From JAHJKV01 sp963678135 (GTDB lineage Bacteria > Desulfobacterota > Desulfovibrionia > Desulfovibrionales > Desulfovibrionaceae), in NCBI GenBank assembly GCA_963678135.1, contig OY782667.1, positions 682,001-746,000 on the forward strand: DNA of 64,000 bases, written 5' to 3'. A program made the translations under genes and the position numbers. Numbering within the stretch: position 1 is the stretch's first letter; each line of letters begins with the position of its first letter. Shown here in pieces: positions 53,640 through 62,076 of this stretch. The notes under the pieces were generated by a model. The model saw only the letters and a program-made list of their open reading frames with translations. It was not told the DNA's origin and did no database searches.

Positions 53640-55274
53640 TTATTTCTGCTTTTGGCTTACCCGTTCCAGTAAATCATGCTTCAGTGCCCAAGAAAGAACA
53701 AAATAAAGCGTTTGCTGGCTCAGTTTATTATCGATTTTTTGAAGCGTTTGGCAGAGCTTTGCCACGCTTTGTGGCTGTCTGAGCACAAAGAGAATTTTTC
53801 GCACAAGCTCTTGATTCACACTATGTGATATTCTTGAATATATTATGGGCAAACCTTGAGCTTGATACACTTGCTGGCCAAAAGCACTGCGCCTTAGCAA
53901 CATATCAGCTGCAAAATTATCCGTAGTATAATGCCCAAAGGTTTTTCCATAGCGCATTTCCAATGGATGCGCCTTGTTTGCCCTTTGTGCAGGCAAGGTC
54001 CAGAGCTTTTGCCAAAGCTCAAGGTACTTGAGCATAACATATGGCCAAGAATAATATGTTTCAGCAAGGCTTCGCCCGTTTGCGCCAAACTCAGCTCGTT
54101 TTTGAGGCGAACCCAAAAGCTGCTCAAGAGCCTTTGCAAGTTCTGGAACATCAACAATGGTTTCTTGTGCCACAAGCAGGTGCGCGTCACTGTCAAAAAG
54201 TAGCGGTGCCAAGGCATCTATTTCCGTGGTCTGCTTTGAAGAAAGAGTAGGAATAAGCAGCCCTGTTCTGTTATGCTGCACTAAATCTCGATACCCATCA
54301 TATTCTGAGGCAATCACTGGCAAGCCAAAAGCCATGGCTTCTACAATGCTTATACCAAAAGTTTCTTGCGGATTATCTGCAATGGAAACAAAAATATCAG
54401 CTGCTTGGTATAATTCTTTTTTCTGCTCTTGGTCTGGTCGTGTAACAACACGAACATCAAGCCCCAAAGACGTCCCAAGTGCAACAACTGCTTCATGGTA
54501 CGATTCTTTGTCTTCTGTCCAACCTGCAAGCATAAGAGTACATTCTGTAGCTTTTTTGCCCAGCCTGTGCATAGCTCGAAGCAAGGGGAGTAAATCCATT
54601 TTTGAATACAAGGAGAGTCTGCCAAAAACAAGAATCACAGCTTGCTTGGGATCCAGGGCAAAATTTTCTCTGGCTCTTTGTTTTTGCACTAGATTTGCCG
54701 GCTTGAGCTCCTCAATATTTACGGCCAAAGGAATCCGGCAAAGGCTTGGTTCAGGATGGTTTGTTTTTGTTAATCCATAGCCTGCTCTGAGCTGCTGAAA
54801 TAGGCTTTGCACAACTTTTTTGCCTGTTGTGGACGAACATATAATGCAATCTCGCAAAGTAGTGCCAGACCACAGATGTGCAAGAAAAGAGGTGCCATAA
54901 TCAGCATAAGACAAAGAATGGGTAATACCGGTTATGGGGAAAAGGTGCTGGCTGTACTTATTGCGGAGCCTTGCGAGCTGGGCTTGGGATTTAATGCAAT
55001 CTGAAAGGTGAAAAACATAATACCTTGTTGTAGCAAGCGCTGTGGGTAAATCCTGACGCAGAAATGTTTTTATCTGCTTTTTGTAGGCTGGAAAAAGTTC
55101 CTGCACCATGTTGGTAAATTGGAGGCATTGTAACTCATTTGCTAAAAAAAAATGAAATTCGTCAAAAAAATTACAGTCAAGCAAAGCATATAAAAAACCT
55201 GCGTTAGCTTCTTTTCTGCCAAGCATGTCTCCAAATTCTATAAAAGGATCTAATGTCCCGAAAATACGCTTCAT
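53640..55274 (-). CDS. GT4 glycosyltransferase with C-terminal helical extension
   Basis: The 544-residue protein has a GT-B fold with VFGRLSLYSKMDLLPLLRAM (donor domain start near 215-235) and PQETFGISIVEAMAFGLPVIASEYDGYRDLV near 300-330, the GT4 signature. An extra C-terminal domain of about 100 residues (VNQELVRKILFVLRQPQSVAKL...LSWALKHDLLERV) has a winged-helix-like look; its role is unknown. It is transcribed with the next glycosyltransferase, probably for a surface polysaccharide or LPS. Confidence 0.87.
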   Translation of the reverse strand: MKRIFGTLDPFIEFGDMLGRKEANAGFLYALLDCNFFDEFHFFLANELQCLQFTNMVQELFPAYKKQIKTFLRQDLPTALATTRYYVFHLSDCIKSQAQLARLRNKYSQHLFPITGITHSLSYADYGTSFLAHLWSGTTLRDCIICSSTTGKKVVQSLFQQLRAGYGLTKTNHPEPSLCRIPLAVNIEELKPANLVQKQRARENFALDPKQAVILVFGRLSLYSKMDLLPLLRAMHRLGKKATECTLMLAGWTEDKESYHEAVVALGTSLGLDVRVVTRPDQEQKKELYQAADIFVSIADNPQETFGISIVEAMAFGLPVIASEYDGYRDLVQHNRTGLLIPTLSSKQTTEIDALAPLLFDSDAHLLVAQETIVDVPELAKALEQLLGSPQKRAEFGANGRSLAETYYSWPYVMLKYLELWQKLWTLPAQRANKAHPLEMRYGKTFGHYTTDNFAADMLLRRSAFGQQVYQAQGLPIIYSRISHSVNQELVRKILFVLRQPQSVAKLCQTLQKIDNKLSQQTLYFVLSWALKHDLLERVSQKQK

Positions 55275-55485
55275 TTTTTTATATCATTTTTTATATCATG
55301 CTATGTTTTGTTTATAAATTTTCTTTTTATTTTGTCTTGCATGATATGTAGAGAAGCCTTTTGCAAAAGATATACCGAGAGCAAAAATCTTTGCTCAGAC
55401 AAAAAATGAATTTTGTTTGCACATTTTTTGCATATTTTTATGCGAGATAAAACCGGTACATCTGTTCGATGAGGAGGAAAAGGTG

Positions 55486-56961
55486 ATGAAGGCTAAGCAT
55501 ACTCACAAACTCATGTGGGGTTTGGACTTAAAAGATAAACAGCAACAAGTTCTTCTTGATGCAGTTGGGCACGATGTTCAGCTGCGTAATTTTCATGTGG
55601 ATAATCAACCTTGGAAGCGTGATTTAGAGCAAGCCAGACGTCCTGATATTTTATGGATTCCGTGGCGTGTATGGAATGAAATGCCCACTTTTCGGCGTCA
55701 ACTGTATAGGATGATGGAAAACACCCAAATGGTGCTTTTGTGTGAAGCAGGTGATCCGGATATTGAATACGAAAAAATAATTAAAAATGGATTTTCCTCC
55801 TTTATTTCCGGCAAACTTGATGCCAACAAAGTGCAAGAAACCCTTGATCAATTACAAAAAGCTGAGCAAGATGCTCCAGAACAGCCTAATATAAATGATG
55901 AAATTTTACTTGAGCGTGAACTGCTTAATCATAAAAACGATCAATTACTTTTTTTGAACAAACTTTTGAGTTCAGCCTCTCAAAGCCTTAATTCCGAGGA
56001 GATTCTGGCCAAAGTTTGTGAGCTCATGGATTTACTTATTCCTCTACGCTGCCTTCAAGCGATTTTATGGACCATTAATCCAGAGGATAATGCTTCGGAA
56101 CTTGAAATATTTTTACCTCAAGGAATGAACGCAGAAGCTGCAAAAATTTGGACTGAATATCTTACAAAAACAGCAGCTAAAAACGGTAGCGGACTTGCTG
56201 GTTCAGTCTATACGACGCGCTTTAATGCAGGCAAAGCCACGGGCTCTATTTTGCCGACACAAGGTCGCCCCTTAAATATTATCCTAAGAACCGGAGAGGA
56301 TGCTTATGGTGTTTTGGTGCTTCTTGCCAAACCACATGCACGTTTAGCCAAGGATCAAATCCAAATACTTAAGTCAGCAACATCTCATATTGGCCTTGCC
56401 TTAAAAAATGCTTTGCTTTTTAAGGAAGTAAAAAGTCAGGCTGATCGCGATGGACTCACCAATGTATTTAACCGTCGAACCTTTGACAATCGTTTGAACA
56501 ATGAAATGAGGCGAAGTCAACGCTATGGCTATGACTTGTCTTTGCTCATGATTGATCTGGATCATTTCAAAAAAATAAATAATGAGTACGGCTCTTCCAT
56601 GGGCGATACAATTCTTTGCCAAATCGGCCAAACATTGCTTGATACTTTGCGAGAAACAGACCTTGTTGCAAGATACGGCGGAGAAAAATTTGCCATTCTT
56701 TTGCCTCATACAGCTGAGGATAAGGCGCGGAAACTTGCAGAGCGCATTCGAAAATCCATTGCAAGCATAAACTTTAGCTCGGGTAACAATACATTTTCTG
56801 TGACTAGCTCCATAGGAGTGAGTAGCCTTAAACAAGATACGACAATGGAAGACAAAGAACTACTCTTTGGTGCAGATCAAGCCCTGTTTACTGCAAAAGC
56901 AAGCGGACGCAATGTTGTCATTGCTGCCCAAGCAGCAGAGGCTCAGGCAATGTCTCATTAG
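55486..56961 (+). CDS. GGDEF-domain protein with degenerate GGEKF motif
   Basis: The 491-residue protein has an N-terminal pseudo-receiver (about 8-120; PDILWIPWRVW where the phospho-Asp would be), a coiled linker, a GAF-like domain (about 160-320) and a GGDEF domain. The active site reads GGEKF (398-402), with Lys replacing the second acidic residue, while the RETD inhibitory-site motif five residues upstream is intact. This points to c-di-GMP binding rather than synthesis, although activity cannot be excluded. ATG 55486 follows GGAGG; the earlier in-frame start does not. Confidence 0.88.
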   Translation: MKAKHTHKLMWGLDLKDKQQQVLLDAVGHDVQLRNFHVDNQPWKRDLEQARRPDILWIPWRVWNEMPTFRRQLYRMMENTQMVLLCEAGDPDIEYEKIIKNGFSSFISGKLDANKVQETLDQLQKAEQDAPEQPNINDEILLERELLNHKNDQLLFLNKLLSSASQSLNSEEILAKVCELMDLLIPLRCLQAILWTINPEDNASELEIFLPQGMNAEAAKIWTEYLTKTAAKNGSGLAGSVYTTRFNAGKATGSILPTQGRPLNIILRTGEDAYGVLVLLAKPHARLAKDQIQILKSATSHIGLALKNALLFKEVKSQADRDGLTNVFNRRTFDNRLNNEMRRSQRYGYDLSLLMIDLDHFKKINNEYGSSMGDTILCQIGQTLLDTLRETDLVARYGGEKFAILLPHTAEDKARKLAERIRKSIASINFSSGNNTFSVTSSIGVSSLKQDTTMEDKELLFGADQALFTAKASGRNVVIAAQAAEAQAMSH

Positions 56962-57101
56962 ATAGGAACAAAAAAAACTTGGGAGAAAACAGGCTTGGGA
57001 GAAAACAAGTAGAGGCTCAAGACAAGCGCATACGGTAATCCTCCCAGTTTGAGGCAGAAGTCTCTACTTTGCAATGGTACTAATTTAAGGGAACTTTACA
57101 G

Positions 57102-57126
57102 TCATGCAAACCGCCTCCAAAGCCTA
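57102..57126 (-). repeat. 24-bp Rhs core remnant
   Basis: GTCATGCAAACCGCCTCCAA and the next four bases are identical to bases inside the main Rhs gene at about 60682-60705 (the codons for GFGGGLHD). No longer similarity surrounds them. Lying just downstream of the second immunity gene, the piece looks like the scar of an earlier Rhs copy. Confidence 0.75.
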
Positions 57127-57155
57127 AAAAGGCAGTAATATAGCTTTATATAATA

Positions 57156-57734
57156 TTATGGAGCATAGCACATGCAATATTCGCAGTATTTCTTTATAAA
57201 GTAAGAGGAAAAAAAACTTTTATTTTTTATATCCTCATCTAACAGCTCAGAAATTTCTTTTCCGTTTATAGAAACAATATGTAGCAAACCATATGGGCTT
57301 GTTTTAAGATGATCATGCATGAAAACTACAACTACCTCATTTATTTTTGCGGTTATTTTAGTATACTCTAAATCCCCATTTTTCTCTATTGTAGAACTTA
57401 CTATGTATATTTCTTTTCCAGTTGGTATTTTTGAATAAATCCAGTACAAGTATAAAGAAAATTTTGTCTTAGAATAGATGCCATTATATTTATTACACTT
57501 TTGATCATAATCGCAAACTTTATCTAATTCGCTATTACTGCATACTTTGTCCAAAAAATTCATTTCGACCTCTCCACCATCATACTTCATGCTATTGGCA
57601 AAAGTTGGGGTTGACCGTATATTTTCAAAGTAATTATATACAAGTTCATAAATACTATGTTCAGTGACAGCTGGCGTAGGGACAAGTAAAATCAAAGATA
57701 GTATTAAAAAAATAATTTTACCATAGCGCATCAT
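57156..57734 (-). CDS. putative periplasmic immunity protein of the orphan Rhs tip
   Basis: The product (192 residues from ATG 57734) begins with a signal peptide (MMRYGKIIFLILSLILLVPT, likely cleaved near TPAVT). A small soluble domain with six or more Cys follows (VCSNSELDKVCDYDQKCN, YCEYCMCYAP). The start overlaps the toxin stop (ATGATG over TGA), the coupling expected for toxin-immunity pairs. I recognise no family. Export to the periplasm matches a tip that acts on peptidoglycan. Confidence 0.7.
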   Translation of the reverse strand: MMRYGKIIFLILSLILLVPTPAVTEHSIYELVYNYFENIRSTPTFANSMKYDGGEVEMNFLDKVCSNSELDKVCDYDQKCNKYNGIYSKTKFSLYLYWIYSKIPTGKEIYIVSSTIEKNGDLEYTKITAKINEVVVVFMHDHLKTSPYGLLHIVSINGKEISELLDEDIKNKSFFSSYFIKKYCEYCMCYAP

Positions 57735-58402
57735 TTTACTAATAAAATTCCTCCAAAATTTTTTTCTAAAAAATTGCGTATTGAAGATGAGTCTTGCATT
57801 TTTATACCTATACAACCTGCTGTCCCACCTTTGCCACCATCTGGATGTATTCCAAAACCTCCTCGACCACCAGCATCAAATCTTGGCACAATTGGACACC
57901 ACCAGCATTGGTTCTTTTTATCGCAATAACTTGAATTGTCTATCTCCCCCTTTTTTAGGGATTCTGACCACATTGCCGACATTATACATCCCTTTAGGTA
58001 AAGGTTGAAAATGCGAAGAACCAGAACTTGCCTCCCAACTTTTTCCACCACAATGAATAAGGTAACCTTTTGTAAAGAACCAGCTGATTTTTTCTGCGCT
58101 AGGCATATCTTTTGATTCTATTCCATGTCTCTGTATAAGACATTTGCAGTTCGGATGCGGTCTTTCTGGTTTTTGTGGAAATTTAATCTCAGCCATATCC
58201 TGACATTTTTCGCAAGCCCCAGGTTTAGGCGTAACAGTCCAATAATATTGAGACTTTTTACTTTTTATTTCAGCATTTTCAATAGGCTCACTTTTCAGCC
58301 CCTCAGGGTCAATCAAGTTCACAGGATCGTCCAAGCAGTAGCCGTACAAATCGCTCTCTCCGCCTGCGTAGCCTAGGGGGTCAAGGGCGGTGAAGCGACC
58401 TG
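57731..58402 (-). pseudogene. orphan Rhs C-terminal tip, L,D-transpeptidase-like (Tlde1-type) toxin, frameshifted
   Basis: Homology to the main Rhs starts at TGRFTALDPLGYAGG and passes the boundary motif NLIDPEGL. There is no start codon, and tandem TAG stops lie just upstream, so it is a silent cassette. The tip begins SEPIENAEIKSKKSQYYW, has a CEKC...HPNCKC part, then at an A6G5 run (57953-57963) needs a skip of one base to continue into the other frame. That frame carries FGIHPDGGKGGTAGCIGIK, the His and Cys signature of Tlde1/DUF2778 L,D-transpeptidase-like toxins, and ends exactly over the immunity start. Confidence 0.75.
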
Positions 58403-58424
58403 TAGATTTCTACTAAAATTGTTT

Positions 58425-59384
58425 TTAATCATCATGCTGTTCAATCATTTTCTGCCAATCAACAAGCTTCCATTGCATACCATCATAATGCAGCAACACA
58501 CCGTTTTCACCAACGGTATATATATTATCGTTGCCTGTTCCCCATATAGAGCCAAGATGCTCAGTAGTTGGACTTTGCATACGGGTTACATTATCTCCTT
58601 CAATTTTGAAAATTGAACCATAAGAACCAACAGCGTAAGCCGTATTTGCAGAACCCCAAACATCAAAGATACAACACTTACTACCTGAATTGAAAAGTTG
58701 AACCAATTGACTTTCTTCTTTTTTATATATCCCCAAATACCCCACTACATAAATATTTTCAGCAGTTGAACAAAGACTTGTTATAGTTCGTCCTTTTGTA
58801 GCTAAATCACAAGATACAATTTTTTCCCATTCCTTATTTTTGCGTAAAAAAATATCCCCTTTTCTATTTACTCCGAGAAGCTCCCCATTATATGTAATAA
58901 ACTCTCTGATTCTTTTATCCCTCTTAAAATATGTATTTAGTTCCCATTTTTCACCGTCAAGACAGCAAAATTGTCCAACGGCTGTAGCAAAAAACAATTT
59001 GTTGTCTTGCACAATGGAAGAATGTATAAAACTATATGGATTTATAAAGTGGAGCTTATACCAAAAAAAGCCGTTATATCTATACGTATTTTTATTTATT
59101 GTAGATATGTATAGATCGTTTGCATGAGTACCAATTATATTGACAAAATAATTATCCTTCATATCAAATTTTTCATCATATGCAAAATCATCTGGGACAA
59201 CATTTATTTTTTTCCAGTCCTTGCCATTATAATTTAGTAATGTTCCTTCTTTACCAATAACATAAATATTTTCCTTAGATAATCCCCAAACCTGTATAAG
59301 ATTAGGTTGCTGATATTTTATTAGAGAGCAGCCATTGGCTAATACATTTATACAAAATATAAAAAGTATAACTGCTCTTTTCAT
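58425..59384 (-). CDS. beta-propeller-like lipoprotein in the Rhs locus
   Basis: The 319-residue protein has a lipoprotein signal (VILFIFCINVLANGC). Six or more repeated blades of the form VWG..NIYVIG.EGTLLNYNGKDWK follow, for example FDVWGSANTAYAVGSYGSIF and GSIWGTGNDNIYTVGENGVL. Such repeats form a beta-propeller, usually a protein-binding scaffold. It lies between the two toxin-immunity modules on the same strand, 22 bp before the orphan tip and 81 bp after the first immunity gene. It may be an immunity gene left by a lost tip, or a surface partner. AT-rich like its neighbours. Confidence 0.75.
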   Translation of the reverse strand: MKRAVILFIFCINVLANGCSLIKYQQPNLIQVWGLSKENIYVIGKEGTLLNYNGKDWKKINVVPDDFAYDEKFDMKDNYFVNIIGTHANDLYISTINKNTYRYNGFFWYKLHFINPYSFIHSSIVQDNKLFFATAVGQFCCLDGEKWELNTYFKRDKRIREFITYNGELLGVNRKGDIFLRKNKEWEKIVSCDLATKGRTITSLCSTAENIYVVGYLGIYKKEESQLVQLFNSGSKCCIFDVWGSANTAYAVGSYGSIFKIEGDNVTRMQSPTTEHLGSIWGTGNDNIYTVGENGVLLHYDGMQWKLVDWQKMIEQHDD

Positions 59385-59465
59385 ATTTTACTCCTATTCA
59401 AGATGCTTGTTATGATTTTGACATTCTTTTATATTTTTTATAATCTATATCATAAAATTATTTAG

Positions 59466-60050
59466 TCACCAATATAATTTTATACAAATAACTTTATCGT
59501 GTTCAAAAATAAAATGTAATTGCTGAGAAAAATATTTATCTTTATAATATGCTACTGTCGAAAGAGTTGATTTATCCAATTTGCTCCATTCATTAGAATC
59601 TGGCAGTAAATTTATGAACCATTTATTTTTTGCAGAGCCTAAAATATCTGGTTTTCCAAATGTGCTAATAACTTTACTTCGAGGTGATCCAATTTTAATC
59701 CCTGATACTAGTTCAAAATTAGGAAAAGGAATTTTTGGGGATGGAGGGAAAACAAGATTATTAAAACTATATTTACTTACTACAATACTCTTTATCGGGC
59801 GATTTTCACCATGATATCTTTTTATTTGTACATATTCATGTTTTTTGTTTAAGTACCAGTATACTGGAAATTTTCCTTCATCAGCAAAACCTTTTCCGTA
59901 TTTTTCAAAAAAAGGCTGGGCATCTGCCCATATATTTTCATCAAAACATACTGGTCCGAGACAACTTGGAAAAGGATGGCTATTTTTCCCCATAGATTTA
60001 ATTGGAAAAAAACTCATTAGAATAAAAAACAAAAAAATAGCCACCTTCAT
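59466..60050 (-). CDS. putative periplasmic immunity protein of the main Rhs toxin
   Basis: The 194-residue protein starts with a signal peptide (MKVAIFLFFILMSFFPIKSMG). A soluble domain follows with PFPSCLGPVCFDENIWADAQ, a Cys pair and a KLGKPD-like fold element (SKVISTFGKPDILGSAKNKW). ATG 60050 lies seven bases after the Rhs stop with AGGTAGGT upstream; upstream in-frame codons overlap the Rhs gene. Position and secretion predict immunity against a periplasm-acting tip. I recognise no family. Confidence 0.72.
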   Translation of the reverse strand: MKVAIFLFFILMSFFPIKSMGKNSHPFPSCLGPVCFDENIWADAQPFFEKYGKGFADEGKFPVYWYLNKKHEYVQIKRYHGENRPIKSIVVSKYSFNNLVFPPSPKIPFPNFELVSGIKIGSPRSKVISTFGKPDILGSAKNKWFINLLPDSNEWSKLDKSTLSTVAYYKDKYFSQQLHFIFEHDKVICIKLYW

Positions 60051-60057
60051 TTTATAC

Positions 60058-61464
60058 CTACCTTGCAGTTTTTTTTGATTTTCTGCGTACATAACGTATT
60101 TTTTGATCAGGATGACGTTCTTGAAAATCTCTGATTTCATCAGCTAATTTAATAACCTCTTCATTATGTCCTCGCGTGCAACCGTGTGTTGGAGTTAAAG
60201 GTTGTTTTGGCAAAAGAGCTTCTGCTTCATTTCTGCTTCCGCCATGAATATCCCTCCCTCTTGGGTCTTCAGTATCAATATAAGCACCAGAAAGACCATA
60301 ATCCGTTGTATTCGGAATTATTTTGGGCTGGATATCGTTAGTTTCAAAAGGATCATTGGCTCCAAGCTTGGCTGTTGGTAAAACTTTATTTTGAGTTTTG
60401 ATGGTGTATGATTTTTCTTTTGGATATTTAGGTCCAGGATAAAAAGTAGTGGTTCCATAATCCATATCAGTGATTACTTTTGGTCCAGCCCATCGTTGTC
60501 TTTGAGCTGCTGAGAGCTTCGCTCTAAGCCCCTCAGGGTCAATCAAGTTCACAGGATCGTCCAAGCAGTAGCCGTACAAGTCCGAGTCTCCGCCAGCGTA
60601 GCCGAGAGGGTCAAGGGCAGTAAAGCGTCCTGTTTCAGGGTCGTAGTCCCGATAGCCCATGCGTACCCAGCCTATGTCTCTGTCATGCAAACCGCCTCCA
60701 AAGCCCAGCGGAACCAGCATTTCAGGCTTTGTATCCTCTAAAATACGCCCAAAAGAATCGTACAGAATTTCCTTTACCACATTTCCGTCATCATCTGCAA
60801 GCACCCTCAGCGAACCAACCTGATCATACAGCAAATGATAAAAATCATCGCCGTAAAGCATCATGCTCGGCAAACGGTCATCATCAGAAATATACAGAAA
60901 ATCTATAGGTATACCCTGCATATTGCAGGAATCCATGCGTGTTAAGTCATGCCACTTATAGCTTTCAACGCACTGCCCATTGATGAATTTTGCTTTGCGC
61001 TGCCCGTTTTTATCATGCTCAAAATCAATAGTAATCCCTGCTTTTTCCACACGCAAAAGCCGATAATCTGGCGCATAAAAATAGCGTTCCAAAAGCTCAT
61101 CCCCAAGCACACGTTCACGCCGAAAGCCGCTATCATCCCTGAAGATTACCTCGTTATTTACGCCCTGCAAGCGGTCGCCAACATAATAATATTTCAAATG
61201 ATTTTGCTCTGTACCAGCTCCGTAATGCCACGATTCTTCACGCTGGTTATGGGCATTATATTGGTACATTTCAAGGGCTGGAGCAGAGTGGTCTGCGCCT
61301 GTACGCACGGTCTGCAATTTGCCGCCTGTGTAGGCATAATAAAGCTCTCGTGGATTTTTTCCTGCAACATATTCGGTTTTTTGCGTAATTTTACCCTGTT
61401 TGTCGTACTCAAGGTGTATTTTGAAGGCGTCCCTTGCCAAAAAATAGTTTTCATGAAAACTCAT
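60058..61464 (-). CDS. short Rhs protein with L,D-transpeptidase-like C-terminal toxin tip
   Basis: The 468-residue product has Rhs/YD repeats (YDKQGKITQ, YRLLRVEKAG, FEHDKNGQRKAKF), the core end LYDQVGSLRVLADDDGNVV, GFGGGLHDRD and YRDYDPETGRFTALDPLG, then the boundary motif DDPVNLIDPEGL (about 348-359) and a 110-residue tip. The tip shows SGAYIDTEDPRGRDIHGG and THGCTRGHNEEVI; the HisGly...THGC arrangement resembles YkuD L,D-transpeptidases, so it may attack peptidoglycan. GGAGGC marks ATG 61464. The protein is far shorter than T6SS Rhs proteins and has no PAAR domain, VgrG or EagR nearby. Confidence 0.85.
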   Translation of the reverse strand: MSFHENYFLARDAFKIHLEYDKQGKITQKTEYVAGKNPRELYYAYTGGKLQTVRTGADHSAPALEMYQYNAHNQREESWHYGAGTEQNHLKYYYVGDRLQGVNNEVIFRDDSGFRRERVLGDELLERYFYAPDYRLLRVEKAGITIDFEHDKNGQRKAKFINGQCVESYKWHDLTRMDSCNMQGIPIDFLYISDDDRLPSMMLYGDDFYHLLYDQVGSLRVLADDDGNVVKEILYDSFGRILEDTKPEMLVPLGFGGGLHDRDIGWVRMGYRDYDPETGRFTALDPLGYAGGDSDLYGYCLDDPVNLIDPEGLRAKLSAAQRQRWAGPKVITDMDYGTTTFYPGPKYPKEKSYTIKTQNKVLPTAKLGANDPFETNDIQPKIIPNTTDYGLSGAYIDTEDPRGRDIHGGSRNEAEALLPKQPLTPTHGCTRGHNEEVIKLADEIRDFQERHPDQKIRYVRRKSKKTAR

Positions 61465-61559
61465 GCTGCCTCCTTTGCTGCCTCTTAGCAGTGTTTGCGT
61501 GTGCGGACGATTCCGATTCACGCTTGAGTTTTCAGCAACTATACCCCATGTTTTCGGCT

Positions 61560-61723
61560 CAGGATAAAAATACCCCGTGAATGGCATATAAAAGCATAGC
61601 AATTTCCCTATTGACAGAGTTTTTGGAGAGGTTTGCCCAAAAAGGAGGAGGTGGAAGCGGCAGATGCTGTCATGCTATGCAAAACCATAGTATTCGTGCT
61701 TTCTTAACTACAAAAGGCAAAGA
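61560..61723 (-). repeat. Rhs leader duplicated near the 39-kb Rhs fragment
   Basis: In reverse complement this leader matches 39036-39200: near-identical at the outer end (TTGTAGTTAAGAAAGCACGA) and at GGGGTATTTTTATCC next to the gene, and more diverged in the middle. It extends to palindromic element copy 11, so leader and element were duplicated together. Confidence 0.85.
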
Positions 61724-61753
61724 CTGGATCCTGCGACTCACGCGCAGGATGAC
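61724..61753 (-). repeat. dispersed palindromic element, copy 11
   Basis: ATCCTGCG/CGCAGGAT arms with ACTCACG in the centre, one base off the common ACTTACG. A further GCGCAGGATGACGG fragment lies at about 61838-61851. The 612-bp stretch 61465-62076 contains these elements and the Rhs leader but no credible gene. Confidence 0.88.
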
Positions 61754-62076
61754 AAGAAGGGAACGTGCTGCAACAAAAAATGACGCGCGGTATTATAAAA
61801 AATGGGACGACAAGGGAACAGGACGGCAAGAACGAGGCGCAGGATGACGGAGGGAGAGGGGTGGTAGGCGAAGCCTGCCGGAGTGTTTGGAAAACAAAAA
61901 GGTATGCAAGACGACAAGAAAGGTGCAGGATGACGAAGCAAGCACTCGCGCTGAAATTGAGCTCTGCTTGCCCTGATTTATACGGCTATCATTCCTTGCA
62001 TAATCATTGTTATTTTGCTATGTTAAAAAAAGTCTAGTAAAAAATAGACATCTTCATAACCCAAGGGAGTCTGATC

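Noticed and set aside
56981..57009. 16-bp direct repeat CTTGGGAGAAAACA after the GGDEF gene
   Set aside because: Only two copies, with no link to a mobile element or hairpin; likely a chance or local duplication.
57953..57963. Programmed -1 frameshift at the A6G5 run
   Set aside because: The required frame change is +1 (or -2), so an A-AAA-AAG-type -1 slip would not reach the toxin motif.
60949..61488. 179-residue antisense frame opposite the Rhs gene
   Set aside because: The Rhs frame is well supported by motifs and ribosome site; the antisense frame has none.
61581..62037. Plus-strand frames upstream of rlpA
   Set aside because: They cross the Rhs leader and repeat element copy 11, have no homologous-looking domains and no ribosome site.
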